Positions 52,998 to 62,219 of a DNA stretch of 64,000 nucleotides are shown here, in pieces. A program made the translations under genes and the position numbers. The number at the start of each line of letters is the position of its first letter. Position 1 is the first letter of the stretch. The notes beneath the pieces were generated by a model. That model was given only the letters and a program-made list of their open reading frames with translations, did no database searches and was not told where the DNA came from. The DNA is from RHKK01 sp964596245 (lineage in GTDB: Bacteria > Patescibacteriota > Patescibacteriia > 2-12-FULL-60-25): assembly GCA_964596245.1 (NCBI GenBank), contig CAZQSK010000002.1, positions 86,485 through 150,484 on the forward strand. The letters run 5' to 3'.

Positions 52998-54680
52998 TTA
53001 TTTGGCGATGATGAGAGAAGCCGACCCTTGAACGGTTTGGCCGTCTTCCGTATATGTCGCGCTAATAGTGAGTGTGCCCTGAAGCTCGGTGGAACGGAAG
53101 ATGTTGCCATTTAACGCTCCATATCCGCTGGGTGAGGCCTGAAAACGAGTTCCTTTGGTCACATCGCGGGTCAAACCCGTGTCATAGACCAAGACCGCGC
53201 GATACGAGACGCTTTCTGAGAAACCAATTTGCGATTGGCTCGGTTCAATACGCAATGAAACCGGAACAGGCTTCACCACCGGCGGAGTTGAAGTCGGTAT
53301 AACCGGCTCCGGAACGGCTGGGGTCGTCGTCGCAGGCTCGGTGGATGTCGGCGTCACCTCTTCAATCGGTGTAGCGGGTGCAACCGGCTCGATGGGCGCA
53401 TTGCCTCGCTCGAGCTCATCATCCAAGGCGGATGCGCGGGCGGACAAGGCAGACCACTGATGACGCAATACGACTCGCGTGATCGGATCTACGCCCTTCG
53501 TGTCACGAATTTCACGCTCGATGTTCGCCAAGCCTTGGCGAGCGAGCACCAACATCTGTTTAGCCTGATTCGTATCGGAAAACATCAGTGCCATAGCTGC
53601 CTCATCCAAACGCACGCCAACGGCATACAAGCGCGAGAAGATGCGTTCACCTTCGGATTTAGCGGTAACTGGTAGCCATTCCTCAACCTGTTGTTTGATG
53701 CGATAGGCGGCATCGGATGGTCCGACAAAATAAAAGATACGTTGTGCGGACTTGGCCGCACCCGGCGTACTCTGAATATCAAGTCGCGCGAACTCCTGAG
53801 AGGCGAGACCGCTCTTCCCCTCCTCCACCGTGCGGCGGATAACAATCAAACGACGCAACAAATAACGCTCGGCCAATGCCTGGCGCGCTTCGCCAGAGGT
53901 AAAGCGCAAACGCAAGCCCTCGGAACCGCTCACAAGATCACGGAAAAAGCCGGATGAAGGCAAACGATCCGCAGACACCGATGCTTCCAATCGCTCCAAC
54001 ACCGCATGATGAAAACGCTCATCTGCCGAACGATTATTCTTGAACCAATCGGTTTGTCGATCAAAATCGCTCAAGAGACGCGTAGATGTCGTCCGGTCGC
54101 TGCCGCCGAAATCAGCCATCATGCCCTGCGGAACAAAGAATCCGTCTTGGCCTGCGAGCACGGTCGCGCCGGCTGCCTCAACGACCGAGTCCGCGACCCA
54201 TAACGTCGTCGGCTGCCCTGGTTTCTTCTCCAAATCAAATGATGTGCCACGGACGGTAGCGACTACATCTTCGGTCTCAACCGAAATGTCACCATCGAGA
54301 TCCAACAAACGGGATACACGCGACCACAAACGACCGGCTTCTAATCGAAGGCGTAATTGAATATTGCCATTGCGTTTATCTGTCGCGCGAATCACAACGA
54401 GCTCGGTGTTGGCTCCAAGTCGTGACTCCCCTGCCCCAAACCAATCAAGCGTGGCCTTGGAATCGGTTCCGGTCTTGATCGAAGCTCCTTCGCTTACGAC
54501 ATGTCCGGTTTTTGCGAGAATAAAATCCGAACCATTCGGATCTTTGACGCTGACCGTGCCAACGACGTCAGACAAAGCCGCAACAGGCTCGGAAACAGCC
54601 GGCAATCCGCTTAAAGACCAAAACCATACGCCTCCGGCAACCAATAATATGATGATCAAAACGGGGATCCATTTGCGCAT
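52998..54680 (-). CDS. FecR-domain membrane protein with C-terminal Ig-like domain
   Basis: 560 residues. One N-terminal membrane helix is followed by a FecR domain (VGTVSVKDPNGSDFILAKTG, WFGAGESRLGANTELVVIRA, EDVVATVRGTSFDLEKK). A long helical middle follows. A proline/threonine-rich linker (TPTSTEPATTTPAVPEPVIP) leads to a final bacterial Ig-like domain of about 90 residues (LRIEPSQSQIGFSESVSYRA). It starts at 54680 and ends 3 nt before the cyclase gene. The pair looks like an envelope-sensing signalling unit. Confidence 0.85.
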   Translation of the reverse strand: MRKWIPVLIIILLVAGGVWFWSLSGLPAVSEPVAALSDVVGTVSVKDPNGSDFILAKTGHVVSEGASIKTGTDSKATLDWFGAGESRLGANTELVVIRATDKRNGNIQLRLRLEAGRLWSRVSRLLDLDGDISVETEDVVATVRGTSFDLEKKPGQPTTLWVADSVVEAAGATVLAGQDGFFVPQGMMADFGGSDRTTSTRLLSDFDRQTDWFKNNRSADERFHHAVLERLEASVSADRLPSSGFFRDLVSGSEGLRLRFTSGEARQALAERYLLRRLIVIRRTVEEGKSGLASQEFARLDIQSTPGAAKSAQRIFYFVGPSDAAYRIKQQVEEWLPVTAKSEGERIFSRLYAVGVRLDEAAMALMFSDTNQAKQMLVLARQGLANIEREIRDTKGVDPITRVVLRHQWSALSARASALDDELERGNAPIEPVAPATPIEEVTPTSTEPATTTPAVPEPVIPTSTPPVVKPVPVSLRIEPSQSQIGFSESVSYRAVLVYDTGLTRDVTKGTRFQASPSGYGALNGNIFRSTELQGTLTISATYTEDGQTVQGSASLIIAK

Positions 54681-54738
54681 ACCGTGATGTTCCTGAGTCT
54701 AGCAGATAATCAAAAGCCCACCAGACGGTGGGCGCTTG

Positions 54739-55178
54739 ATACTTGGGTAGGACGATAAGCCGAGTTTTGTCGTGGACGACCATCTCTCTGGGCTCGACGT
54801 TGCCGTCGGGCTCAAGCGAGCGACCATTCCCCTTCATTGCTGAAGTGGATTTGCTCTTGCACCGGAAAGGGTTTGCCGCGAACCATCGTTACCGATGGCC
54901 GAGCGGAGTAGCAGCCGTTCTTGCGAACAGCCACCTCTCCACACTTTTCACCTTTGGCCCCGTAAAAGCTTGCGCTCTACGGGGCTAGAGTAGTCTCTGT
55001 GGCACTTTCCCTAGGTTTATGGAGAAACGGAATGACACGTGTTCCTTCCGTTTTTTCCACTATGTCCTGGCGGCCGTTAGCCGCTTTCGCTTTCCCCCGT
55101 ATTGCTACGGGATCGGGGCTCGGACTTTCCTCCCAATTCTTTGCAGAAAAAGGCGGTCGCCTATCCTGCCCAAGTAGG
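54739..55178 (-). ncRNA. rnpB: RNase P RNA (bacterial type A-like)
   Basis: About 440 nt. The 5' end has TACTTGGGCAGGA, which pairs with TCCTACCCAAGTA near the 3' end (helix P1). The conserved core segments are GGAGGAAAGTCCGAG (near 55133-55119) and CCACGACAAAACTCGGCTTA near the 3' end. These match the universally conserved CR I and CR V regions. The molecule is long for the class. It cleaves tRNA 5' leaders. Confidence 0.95.
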
Positions 55179-55181
55179 CCA

Positions 55182-55210
55182 AGAATAGCAGAAATAGGGC
55201 ATAAAGTCAA
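55182..55210 (-). promoter_or_regulatory. Promoter of rnpB
   Basis: -35 TTGACT (55210-55205), 17-nt spacer, -10 TATTCT (55187-55182); start about 55177, where helix P1 begins. The -35 lies within one arm of an inverted repeat GTCAATCC (55206-55213) / GGATTGAC (55231-55238). Confidence 0.75.
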
Positions 55211-55315
55211 TCCATTGGCCTTATCTATAAGGATTGACATTTTCCTCTAAATATGGTCAATTTGGCCCGCACGTTCCCCAACTGAATCCCCTCTTCCCAA
55301 GGAAGGAAGGTAGTC

Positions 55316-56353
55316 ATGAGCCTCGACGATCTGACCCACGACCAGAAGTTCCACTCGTTCGCGCTGCTGCGCTGCCGCGACCACAAGTCGCTCACGAACC
55401 CGCAGCTGCTGAAGCACTTCGGCGTTCGTACGCTCATCGAGAGCATCGCGAAGAGCTCGAACGAGCGTCGCGCCGATCTCGTCCAGCGCTGCACCGGCAT
55501 CAAGCGCAACAGTGCGCTGAAGATGGACGCCGCCGCCTCGATCTCGATGATCGAGACCGCGCTCGACGAGAAGGACACCAACGCCGACGAGGTGTTCGAC
55601 GAGAAGAACGGCGGCATCTCCACCGAGGAGATCGTCCGCTACTTCCCGCTCGACCAGGTCTTCGACCTGTGGTTCCACTCGGGCTTCATCACCACCGAGA
55701 CGGACGACGACAAGGCCTTCATGGCCGACATCTACGACTTCGTCATCCAGCACAAGCTGCTCGGCGAGATGACGGCCCTGCAGCTCGTGCAGGACCTCGG
55801 CATCGCGCACTTCGTCTCCGACAAGTGCCCCATCGAGCTGCGCACGAAGCTGCTCGAGAAGGTGCTCGCGTACGGCGAGCCGATGCTCGCCAAGGCGCGG
55901 CCCGATGCGTCGAGCGCGAACGCGGCGAAGGCCAGACCCTTCACGGCGGCCGACCTGCTCATCGCGATCCGGCCGACTGACCTCGTCCGCTTCATCCCGC
56001 TCGCGCACATGAGCCGGCCGGTCTACGCCCTCGCGACGGCGAAGGGCTGGATGAAGGTCCAGGCCGTGCTCCCGCCCGGAGCGCTCGACTCGGAGGCTCC
56101 GCCTCCGCCCGACAAGGCCAAGAGCGACGAGGATATCCTCGCCGAGCTCGAGGCCGAGGAGAAGGCCAAGAAGGAGCGTGAGGAGAACGGCTCGAAGGAG
56201 CCTGCGGACGAGGAGGAGGTCGTGGTCGTCGACGGCGACGATGACGAGGTCGCGCCCGCTGCGGCGTCGGACGGCAAGACGGGCCTGACGGTCCCGCAGC
56301 CGCCGCCGCTCAAGAAGGACAAGGAGAAGAAGGCGGCACGCGCCGGGAGCTGA
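55316..56353 (+). CDS. Class B protein with helical core and acidic tail, unknown function
   Basis: 345 residues from an ATG with GGAAGGAAGG upstream. Residues 1-250 are helical with repeated leucine-rich segments (LLKHFGVRTLIESIAKSSNE, MTALQLVQDLGIAHFVSD). From about 255 it becomes low-complexity: proline-rich, then strongly acidic with a DEEEVVVVDGDDDE run and a basic end (KKDKEKKAARAGS). No family is recognised. The next gene begins 4 nt after the stop and also encodes an acidic protein, suggesting they act together. It is divergent from rnpB. Confidence 0.65.
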   Translation: MSLDDLTHDQKFHSFALLRCRDHKSLTNPQLLKHFGVRTLIESIAKSSNERRADLVQRCTGIKRNSALKMDAAASISMIETALDEKDTNADEVFDEKNGGISTEEIVRYFPLDQVFDLWFHSGFITTETDDDKAFMADIYDFVIQHKLLGEMTALQLVQDLGIAHFVSDKCPIELRTKLLEKVLAYGEPMLAKARPDASSANAAKARPFTAADLLIAIRPTDLVRFIPLAHMSRPVYALATAKGWMKVQAVLPPGALDSEAPPPPDKAKSDEDILAELEAEEKAKKEREENGSKEPADEEEVVVVDGDDDEVAPAAASDGKTGLTVPQPPPLKKDKEKKAARAGS

Positions 56354-56357
56354 CCCG

Positions 56358-56702
56358 ATGACCACGCGCCCGCCGCCGAAGCGAGACCCTCCCATCATCG
56401 CGGAGGAGATCGGCTTCGATGACATCGAGGAGATCTCCGACGACGATCTGACGCCGGAGGAGATCGCGCAGCTCGAGAAGGACATCCCCGTCGTCTCGAT
56501 GACGCGCTCCATCATCCCCTCGGTGAAAGGCGTCGATCTCGACGTCGATCTCCAAGTGGACCGAGCGCTCGACGCGATCAGATCCGCCGACGAGGAGGAA
56601 GAGCGCCCGACGGATCCTCCCCCGCCGAACGATCTCGACGAAGTCGAGTTCCAGGCCTTCATGAAGGCCGCCTACGGGAAGCGAACGCTTCCCGACCCCT
56701 GA
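56358..56702 (+). CDS. Small acidic class B protein, unknown function
   Basis: 114 residues. It is strongly acidic in the middle (IGFDDIEEISDDDLTPEEIA, ADEEEERPTDPPPPNDLDE) with a basic start and end. It looks largely disordered. Second gene of a pair with 55316, ending at a strong terminator. Confidence 0.6.
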   Translation: MTTRPPPKRDPPIIAEEIGFDDIEEISDDDLTPEEIAQLEKDIPVVSMTRSIIPSVKGVDLDVDLQVDRALDAIRSADEEEERPTDPPPPNDLDEVEFQAFMKAAYGKRTLPDP

Positions 56703-56725
56703 CCGAGCTTAGCTCGGTTTTTTTG
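56703..56725 (+). terminator. Intrinsic terminator
   Basis: ACCGAGC, loop TTA, GCTCGGT, then six T. Confidence 0.85.
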
Positions 56726-58426
56726 TTACCAACTTCCTCCCCCACCACCACCCATACCGCCACCGGAGCCACCTCCGGAAAAACCGGAACCACCCGAACC
56801 ACCGGATGACGGGTTGTGATAAATCCCAGAAACGGACGCATCATGAAATGAGTGGAACGCATGCGCGTAACTCGCGGCTGTCCAACCGCTTGTGTTGCCA
56901 TTCATATAGCTCGGTGGCTGAATCTGCATGTTCGCGAATTGCTTGGCCCATTTTTCTTCAACGCCGAATGCAACCGCCGCCGGAAGGAAACGCGCGAACT
57001 GATCGGGACGACGCTCGGGTGCATCACTGAAATCAAGTCGATCGCGCTCCGTAACAGACAAGAATGTCTTAAACCCTTCAGCTTCTTCGGCGACAATGGC
57101 CCCTTCCTGCGTTTTACGCGGCATCTGCCAACCAAAGATGGCGACAATCAGCGCAGAGAGCACGGACGACAAGATGAACAAATCACCAAACGCGTCTGCG
57201 AGAAAAAATCCAGATATTCCGACGACAAAGGCGACCATGAACCATACGCCGCGCACAACGCCCGGATTCTTGCCGAACAGCCCACGCGTCTTCAACTCAT
57301 CAAATGCTTCGGTGCGCGCCGTTTGTATCGCCTTCCATAACGTTCCATCTTTTTGTTGTTCGATTTTCACCTCTTCTTTTCCGTTAAACAATCCATCGAA
57401 CAATGTTTTCTCGTAACTCAGCATCGAATCATTTGCATCTTTCAATTTATGAAGCGTGAAGGTTGGAGCTTTTTTGAACCAACCAGCTGATTCTGGCTCG
57501 CCTTCGAATGAAATCTTCAAATAACCACGACGACCCAAGTCGAGAATGGTTGCCGTAACGGCACGGGAAGAAAACTCTTGTTGTAAAAGCGCATCCAACA
57601 AGCCCGGCGGAAGTTTTCGTGGCTCTTCGTAATACGCGATCACGGTTCCGCGACCGTGCGGATCCTTTCCGTGGCGCTGCCAAATCGCAAACATGATGAT
57701 GAAAACCAAAATCGGCAGCGCCAACCAAATATTATCGAGGAACATGTCGAGCAAGGTCTGCGTAACCGAAATATCTTTCAACGCAGAAGCCGGGTAACGC
57801 ACGGCGATAGTCAGTCCCTCGCGCGCTTCAAACGGGCGCGTGGCTATCACGCGAACCGTATTCCCCTCTCGGGTGATTTTGCAGTCGCTCTCGGTACTTC
57901 CGTAATATCCAGTAAAACAAATCACTTTGGTTGCAGGAACAGGGCCCTCCAAAACAAAACTCGCCTGACTGATCGCTACATCCCAGCCATTGCCGGTGAT
58001 ATTCCAATATAATTCTTTTTCTTGATCATTGGGAAAATCATTGATCGCGCGATTCGTAGAGTAGTTGATGACGTATGTTTTGCGCCCGGTCACATACTCG
58101 TCAGGATCTCCCAAACGAATACGAATGTCCGATCCCTGATTTGAGACGCTTTGCTGCACCGGAACGCCGTCCACGGTCGCATCATCAACCGAAAGACGCA
58201 GACGATACTTGGCGCCATTACGGTCATAAACCACGGGAATAAAACGCTCGATGCCGTGATGCTGTGTTCGATCAAAATCGTAAGTAATACTCTCCTTTAC
58301 TTGGAGATTTCGATCAGCGGACAAGGTCGCTCGTACATCAAAGGATGAGATGTTCTCGGCAGCGAAAGCAGCCGTCCCCAAACCCAATCCCAAAAGGGAA
58401 ATAAGCGAAATAAGAAAGCGTTTCAT
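56726..58426 (-). CDS. DUF2207 membrane protein with glycine-rich C-terminus
   Basis: 566 residues. A signal peptide (residues 1-23) precedes the DUF2207 extracytoplasmic domain (VKESITYDFDRTQHHGIERF, VINYSTNRAINDFPNDQEKELYWNITGNGW-like sequence). Several membrane helices follow (WLALPILVFIIMFAIWQRHG and a pair near residues 390-440), and a conserved cytoplasmic domain. The end is a glycine run (GGSGGSGFSGGGSGGGMGGG). Function unknown; the family is widespread in bacterial membranes. Class A composition. Confidence 0.88.
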   Translation of the reverse strand: MKRFLISLISLLGLGLGTAAFAAENISSFDVRATLSADRNLQVKESITYDFDRTQHHGIERFIPVVYDRNGAKYRLRLSVDDATVDGVPVQQSVSNQGSDIRIRLGDPDEYVTGRKTYVINYSTNRAINDFPNDQEKELYWNITGNGWDVAISQASFVLEGPVPATKVICFTGYYGSTESDCKITREGNTVRVIATRPFEAREGLTIAVRYPASALKDISVTQTLLDMFLDNIWLALPILVFIIMFAIWQRHGKDPHGRGTVIAYYEEPRKLPPGLLDALLQQEFSSRAVTATILDLGRRGYLKISFEGEPESAGWFKKAPTFTLHKLKDANDSMLSYEKTLFDGLFNGKEEVKIEQQKDGTLWKAIQTARTEAFDELKTRGLFGKNPGVVRGVWFMVAFVVGISGFFLADAFGDLFILSSVLSALIVAIFGWQMPRKTQEGAIVAEEAEGFKTFLSVTERDRLDFSDAPERRPDQFARFLPAAVAFGVEEKWAKQFANMQIQPPSYMNGNTSGWTAASYAHAFHSFHDASVSGIYHNPSSGGSGGSGFSGGGSGGGMGGGGGGSW

Positions 58427-58452
58427 AGCCCTATCCTGGCACGCAAATACAA

Positions 58453-58476
58453 TAAAAGGGAAGCTTGCGCTTCCCT
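58453..58476 (-). terminator. Intrinsic terminator of the lipoprotein operon
   Basis: Minus strand GGGAAGC, loop GCAA, GCTTCCC, then TTTTATT, at the end of the class B operon. Confidence 0.75.
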
Positions 58477-59869
58477 AGGGGACGATCAGCTCTTCCCACG
58501 CTTGGAACGCGTAGGAGATGAGCTCGGACTGGTCGTTGATCCAGTCCGGCGAACCGGCATCGCCCATGCCGGCGCTATGGGCAGATCCCTCGAGGAGATC
58601 AGACCAGATGAACCCGGATGCCATCGACCTCCCATCGCGGTTGCGAATGTGAGGAGAAGGCAGCATCGGGCCGCGATCACTCGCGAGATACTCCGGGGCG
58701 TCGATGAGAAGTCCGGTGCCGAGGATGCCCTCGTTGTAGCTTCCGCCCTCGAAGATCGAGACGAAGACGCCGTGACCGCTCCCGATGGGACCGTTCAGGG
58801 TCCCGTACAGACGCGGCTCGACGGGTGCATCCGTCTCGACGTACATCTGATCGTTGAAAATCAGACTCACGATCACGCTGTTGGGCGTACTGTCGTCGAT
58901 GACGATGCGATGAGCCACCGGCACGCCTTCGACGCGAACGTCGGAGAGCATGCAGGAAGCCGACTCGCGGCATTCGACGCGCCAGGCGTGCTTCTTGATG
59001 GAGATGCGTCGCCCGATCGCCTCGATGCGCTCGTGATAGAGCAGCGTATCGGCACCGAGAACGAGCTCGCTGCCGGGCACGCCCACCGAGGTGAGACGCG
59101 GGTAGGCGTGGCGCAGGTGATGCACCAGCCCGCCGGAGTACGGGAAGTCATCCGGTGAGGTTGCGAAGCGTTGCGCTCCGCTTGTCTCGCCGTAGGCTTC
59201 GATGTTCCACCGACGCTCGTAGCCCGCTCCCCAGCCCTCGAGCTCGCCACCCGTGAAGGCGGCGGCGATGAGGTAGCCGGAGCGCGGCACATCGAGCGAG
59301 AGCGAAGTGGGGTCTTCCGCGAACGACACGAGGTCGCCGTAGCGGAAGCACTGCTCGAACGTGACGTGGCCACCCGCCGGGATGCGGTAGGGCTCGGTCA
59401 CGGCGTAGTCGAAGCGCTGACTCTCGGGATCGAGCGTCGCGATGACGGTTCCGTCCGCCGAGAGGTTGGCCTCACGGATGACGGACGGCTCACCGTGCAC
59501 GAAGGACGAGCCCACGCGATGGATGAGAACCGCCTCGTCCGACGGTGCGTCGCACTCGACGGTTGCGAGGACGGCGCACGGGACATCCGCGTCGCCATCG
59601 ACGACGATCACGGTGTGATCGAGCGCGAGGACTTCGGCGGTGCATGAGAACGGTGTCGGCGGACCCGCGTCCGTCGGCGGCACGTAGGCATCGGGCGCCA
59701 CGAAGGCGTCCGGCGCGACGTACGCATCCGGAGGAACCGGGGCCGCATCATCATCGATGATCGGCGTCCCGGCATCACGGCCGGGAGCGAGGTGGGACTG
59801 CGGGAGACAGGAACATCCCATCGCGAGCAGACCCAAGTTGATGATGGAAAGGACGACGTAACGGTGCAT
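58475..59869 (-). CDS. Class B lipoprotein with PDA(Y/F)V repeats
   Basis: 464 residues from an ATG with AAGGAG 7 nt upstream. The signal sequence ends LLAMGC, with cysteine 19 as a probable lipidation site. A repeat-rich linker follows: DAYVAPDAFVAPDAYVPPTD, resembling linkers of myxobacterial-type lipoproteins. The mature part is a large beta-rich domain without a recognisable motif; cysteine pairs (CRESASC) may form disulfides. It is the last gene of the leftward class B operon, 27 nt after the previous gene. Function unknown; probably cell-surface. Confidence 0.7.
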   Translation of the reverse strand: MHRYVVLSIINLGLLAMGCSCLPQSHLAPGRDAGTPIIDDDAAPVPPDAYVAPDAFVAPDAYVPPTDAGPPTPFSCTAEVLALDHTVIVVDGDADVPCAVLATVECDAPSDEAVLIHRVGSSFVHGEPSVIREANLSADGTVIATLDPESQRFDYAVTEPYRIPAGGHVTFEQCFRYGDLVSFAEDPTSLSLDVPRSGYLIAAAFTGGELEGWGAGYERRWNIEAYGETSGAQRFATSPDDFPYSGGLVHHLRHAYPRLTSVGVPGSELVLGADTLLYHERIEAIGRRISIKKHAWRVECRESASCMLSDVRVEGVPVAHRIVIDDSTPNSVIVSLIFNDQMYVETDAPVEPRLYGTLNGPIGSGHGVFVSIFEGGSYNEGILGTGLLIDAPEYLASDRGPMLPSPHIRNRDGRSMASGFIWSDLLEGSAHSAGMGDAGSPDWINDQSELISYAFQAWEELIVP

Positions 59870-59896
59870 GACGATCTCCTTGGTCTGCCTGCAGCT

Positions 59897-60256
59897 CTAT
59901 TGAAGCGCAGACGGGGTTCTGAGCCAAGCCCGCAGCCCTTGGGGCCGCCGGCGATTCTGACGCGATGTGATCGCTTCGGATGCATCGACCCACTCGAGGT
60001 ATCGAGCGAGAGACGTACCGAACGCCCAGATGCTCATGACCGGGATCATGGCCGGGAACTGCGCCCACGCCGCGATGAACCACAGATCCCCGGTATCGGG
60101 AGTCGTGATCCACACGGCGGCCGCGACGCCCGCGAGGACGAAGGGCAGGAACCAGAGCAGCATCGAACGCATGAAGCGCTGCTTGGCGATGACGCGAACC
60201 TCGTCCGGCGTGAGCGCGCGCGGACGAATGACTTTGCGATTATATTTGATATTCAA
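59897..60256 (-). CDS. Class B membrane protein with two helices
   Basis: 119 residues from a TTG start with AGGGAG upstream. A basic N-terminus (KYNRKVIRPRALTPDEVRV) leads into membrane helices at about 31-49 (MLLWFLPFVLAGVAAAVWI) and 60-79. The C-terminus is basic. No family is recognised. It lies in the middle of the class B operon, so it may be an accessory of the lipoproteins. Confidence 0.6.
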   Translation of the reverse strand: MNIKYNRKVIRPRALTPDEVRVIAKQRFMRSMLLWFLPFVLAGVAAAVWITTPDTGDLWFIAAWAQFPAMIPVMSIWAFGTSLARYLEWVDASEAITSRQNRRRPQGLRAWLRTPSALQ

Positions 60257-60368
60257 GAGAAACTCCCTGCATCCATGTAGAGCGAACCCTCGCCCTATCT
60301 GTCCCCCGTTTAGCGAGGGGCAGATTGAGCGATCCGACGGGTTTCATACCGTCGGACGTCAGTGCGCA
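60257..60368 (-). repeat. Intergenic hairpin module, copy after the 71-aa gene
   Basis: Contains a hairpin GCGCATCAGAGGGATGCGC (60364-60382, overlapping the stop codon), a second CCGACGG / CCGTCGG stem (60334-60355), the 29-nt element ATCTGTCCCC...GGGGCAGAT (60297-60325) and a GCGA / TCGC hairpin (60281-60294) before the next ribosome binding site. Confidence 0.7.
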
Positions 60369-60584
60369 TCAGAGGGATGCGCGACCCTTCCGCTTGGAGC
60401 GGAAATTTGCGATGCGGTTGAGGATGTTGGAGGTGCGCAGGGCGATGCCCGCGAACTCCGGCGGACCGGCAATCATCACGCCCGCGCTGATCAACAGCCC
60501 GAGCGTCAGACCGACGTCGATGTAGGCCGAGATGATCTCTCGGACCGACTCCTTCGGTACGTTGTCTTTCTGAGACGAGGTCAT
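60369..60584 (-). CDS. Small class B membrane protein
   Basis: 71 residues from an ATG with AAAGGAGG 5 nt upstream. A predicted membrane helix lies at about 22-42 (IDVGLTLGLLISAGVMIAG) and the C-terminus is basic. The stop codon is inside the loop of the conserved intergenic hairpin. Unknown function; its position in the operon suggests partnership with the lipoproteins. Confidence 0.6.
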   Translation of the reverse strand: MTSSQKDNVPKESVREIISAYIDVGLTLGLLISAGVMIAGPPEFAGIALRTSNILNRIANFRSKRKGRASL

Positions 60585-60701
60585 GTCGACCTCCTTTCAT
60601 TTTTTATAGGGCAAACTGTCCGCCCTATCTGTCCCCCGTGTAGCGAGGGGCAGATGAAGCGTGCCGATCAGGGGGATCGGCGACCCGTGTTGGAAGGTAC
60701 G
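60585..60701 (-). repeat. Intergenic hairpin module, copy after the 460-aa lipoprotein
   Basis: Hairpin GCCGATCAGGGGGATCGGC (60663-60681), the 29-nt element ATCTGTCCCC...GGGGCAGAT (60627-60655), and a GGGC / GCCC hairpin (60609-60625) just before the AAAGGAGG site. Confidence 0.75.
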
Positions 60702-62084
60702 TCAGCGGGTGAGCGTCACCACCTCGTCGAGGTTGCGAATGCCCCAGCTGCCGGTCCAGAGGTCTGGACGGGTTCCGTCGGACCACACGATCGCATCGGC
60801 GTCGACGCGCTCGTACGTTCCGTAGTAGGAACTGATCTTGCCTTCGGGCGTGATGTCGCCCGAGAGCCCATCGAAGTCCCGATCACCGAAGCGAACGGTC
60901 AGGCTCGAGCCCGACACGAACTCCGCGGGAACGGCATGAAGCGTCACGACGACGCCCGAGCCCGCCACCATGAGGCCGTCGGTGAAGACGACCGTGACGC
61001 TCTCGGTGAGAGCGGTGCCGGGACCACGGACATCGAGCGTTCCGGATCGAAGATCGATCGGTTCGCCGTGGGTATTCTGGATGCGGTAGGCATCGAGCGG
61101 AAGGTCCGTCGAGCCAACGCGCACCCGGAAGTTCGAGAGCGTTCCCGTCAGCCCCAAAAGGCGAAACGAGAGCGATCCGATGGTCACGGGAGCGGTGACA
61201 GAGGCGCTGATCTGGACCTTGTAGAGATCCAGATCGAGACCATTGGTGAGCGTAGTGGTCGAGAGCGCCTGCCGGGTGACCGACGGGACCGACTGCCAAA
61301 GACGGAAGTCGGACTCGCGGACCCGGCTCAGCACGACTCGAGTGAGCTCATCGCCCACGACAGGAGCCACGGAGGCACCGTCAGGAGCAACCGTGATACG
61401 CGACCCGAAGTACTCGACCGGGGTGCGCAATCGGGCCACCGCCTCGAAGCTCACGCGCTCACCCTCTCGCACGATGACGGGAGTGGTAAGCGGGATTCGG
61501 GTGATGGTCTCGGTCGCCACCGCGGAGGTGACGATCAAACCGTCCTGCATGAGAGCAAAGCTCTCGAAGCGGCCGAGATTCGCGCCGGTCATGTTGATGG
61601 CGCTCAACACGATGTCGCCGCCGAAGGCCGTGACCTCCACCGTGCCAACCTGATTCCAGGCGACGTTCGGGATGAGATGGCCGTACAGCGGAGCGAACTC
61701 GACGACGAGAGCGGTTGCACCGTCCTCGATGACCGGGGGCGGCATCTCCTCTCGGAGACACTCCCCCTGCGTCAGATCGCAGTACATGCCGGGTGCACAC
61801 TCGTCGTCGCTTGCGCATTCGACGGGCGGCACGACCGGTGGAACGTCCTCACGCTCACAGCGCCCGGTGTCGAGCCGGCAGGACATGCCGAGCTCGCACT
61901 CGTCGTCGCTGCGACAGTCCCAGCCGCAGAGGCTGGTGAAGCTGTCGCAGTACTCGCCGAGCGAGCAGTCGGAGTTCAGACGGCACTCGATCTCCGTCAT
62001 GTGGACGGGACCGGCGCCATCCGAGCAGCCGACGGTGGCGAAGCCGAGGAACAGGACCGCGAACGTGTTGATGAGGTTACGCAT
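60702..62084 (-). CDS. Class B lipoprotein with cysteine-rich N-terminal repeats
   Basis: 460 residues from an ATG with AAAGGAGGG 6 nt upstream. The signal sequence MRNLINTFAVLFLGFATVGC ends at cysteine 20, a probable lipidation site. Three cysteine-rich repeats follow (CRLNSDCSLGEYC, CRSDDECELGMSC, CASDDECAPGMYC), each about 35 residues, resembling disulfide-knot modules of myxobacterial lipoproteins. The remaining 350 residues form a beta-rich domain typical of surface proteins. Function unknown. Its signal sequence and upstream DNA nearly match the next gene upstream, indicating a recent duplication. Confidence 0.75.
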   Translation of the reverse strand: MRNLINTFAVLFLGFATVGCSDGAGPVHMTEIECRLNSDCSLGEYCDSFTSLCGWDCRSDDECELGMSCRLDTGRCEREDVPPVVPPVECASDDECAPGMYCDLTQGECLREEMPPPVIEDGATALVVEFAPLYGHLIPNVAWNQVGTVEVTAFGGDIVLSAINMTGANLGRFESFALMQDGLIVTSAVATETITRIPLTTPVIVREGERVSFEAVARLRTPVEYFGSRITVAPDGASVAPVVGDELTRVVLSRVRESDFRLWQSVPSVTRQALSTTTLTNGLDLDLYKVQISASVTAPVTIGSLSFRLLGLTGTLSNFRVRVGSTDLPLDAYRIQNTHGEPIDLRSGTLDVRGPGTALTESVTVVFTDGLMVAGSGVVVTLHAVPAEFVSGSSLTVRFGDRDFDGLSGDITPEGKISSYYGTYERVDADAIVWSDGTRPDLWTGSWGIRNLDEVVTLTR

Positions 62085-62219
62085 GGCGTACCCTCCTTTC
62101 TGAGTTTTCAATAGGACGAACCTTCGCCCTATCTGTCCCCCGTTTAGCGAGGGGCAGATGAAGCGTGCCGATCAGGGGGATCGGCGACCCATGCACTTGT
62201 AGGTGTGCGAACCGTGCGG
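62085..62219 (-). repeat. Intergenic hairpin module, copy after the 271-aa lipoprotein
   Basis: Hairpin GCCGATCAGGGGGATCGGC (62167-62185), the 29-nt element ATCTGTCCCC...GGGGCAGAT (62131-62159), and GGACGAA / TTCGCCC hairpin (62114-62129). Confidence 0.75.

Noticed and set aside
55247..56662. A 471-codon open frame on the minus strand
   Set aside because: It is antisense to the class B pair at 55316 and 56358, both of which have good ribosome binding sites; composition is that of a shadow frame.
59967..62114. A 715-codon open frame on the plus strand
   Set aside because: It runs antisense through two real genes and their hairpin gaps, has no ribosome binding site and its protein looks like a GC-rich shadow.
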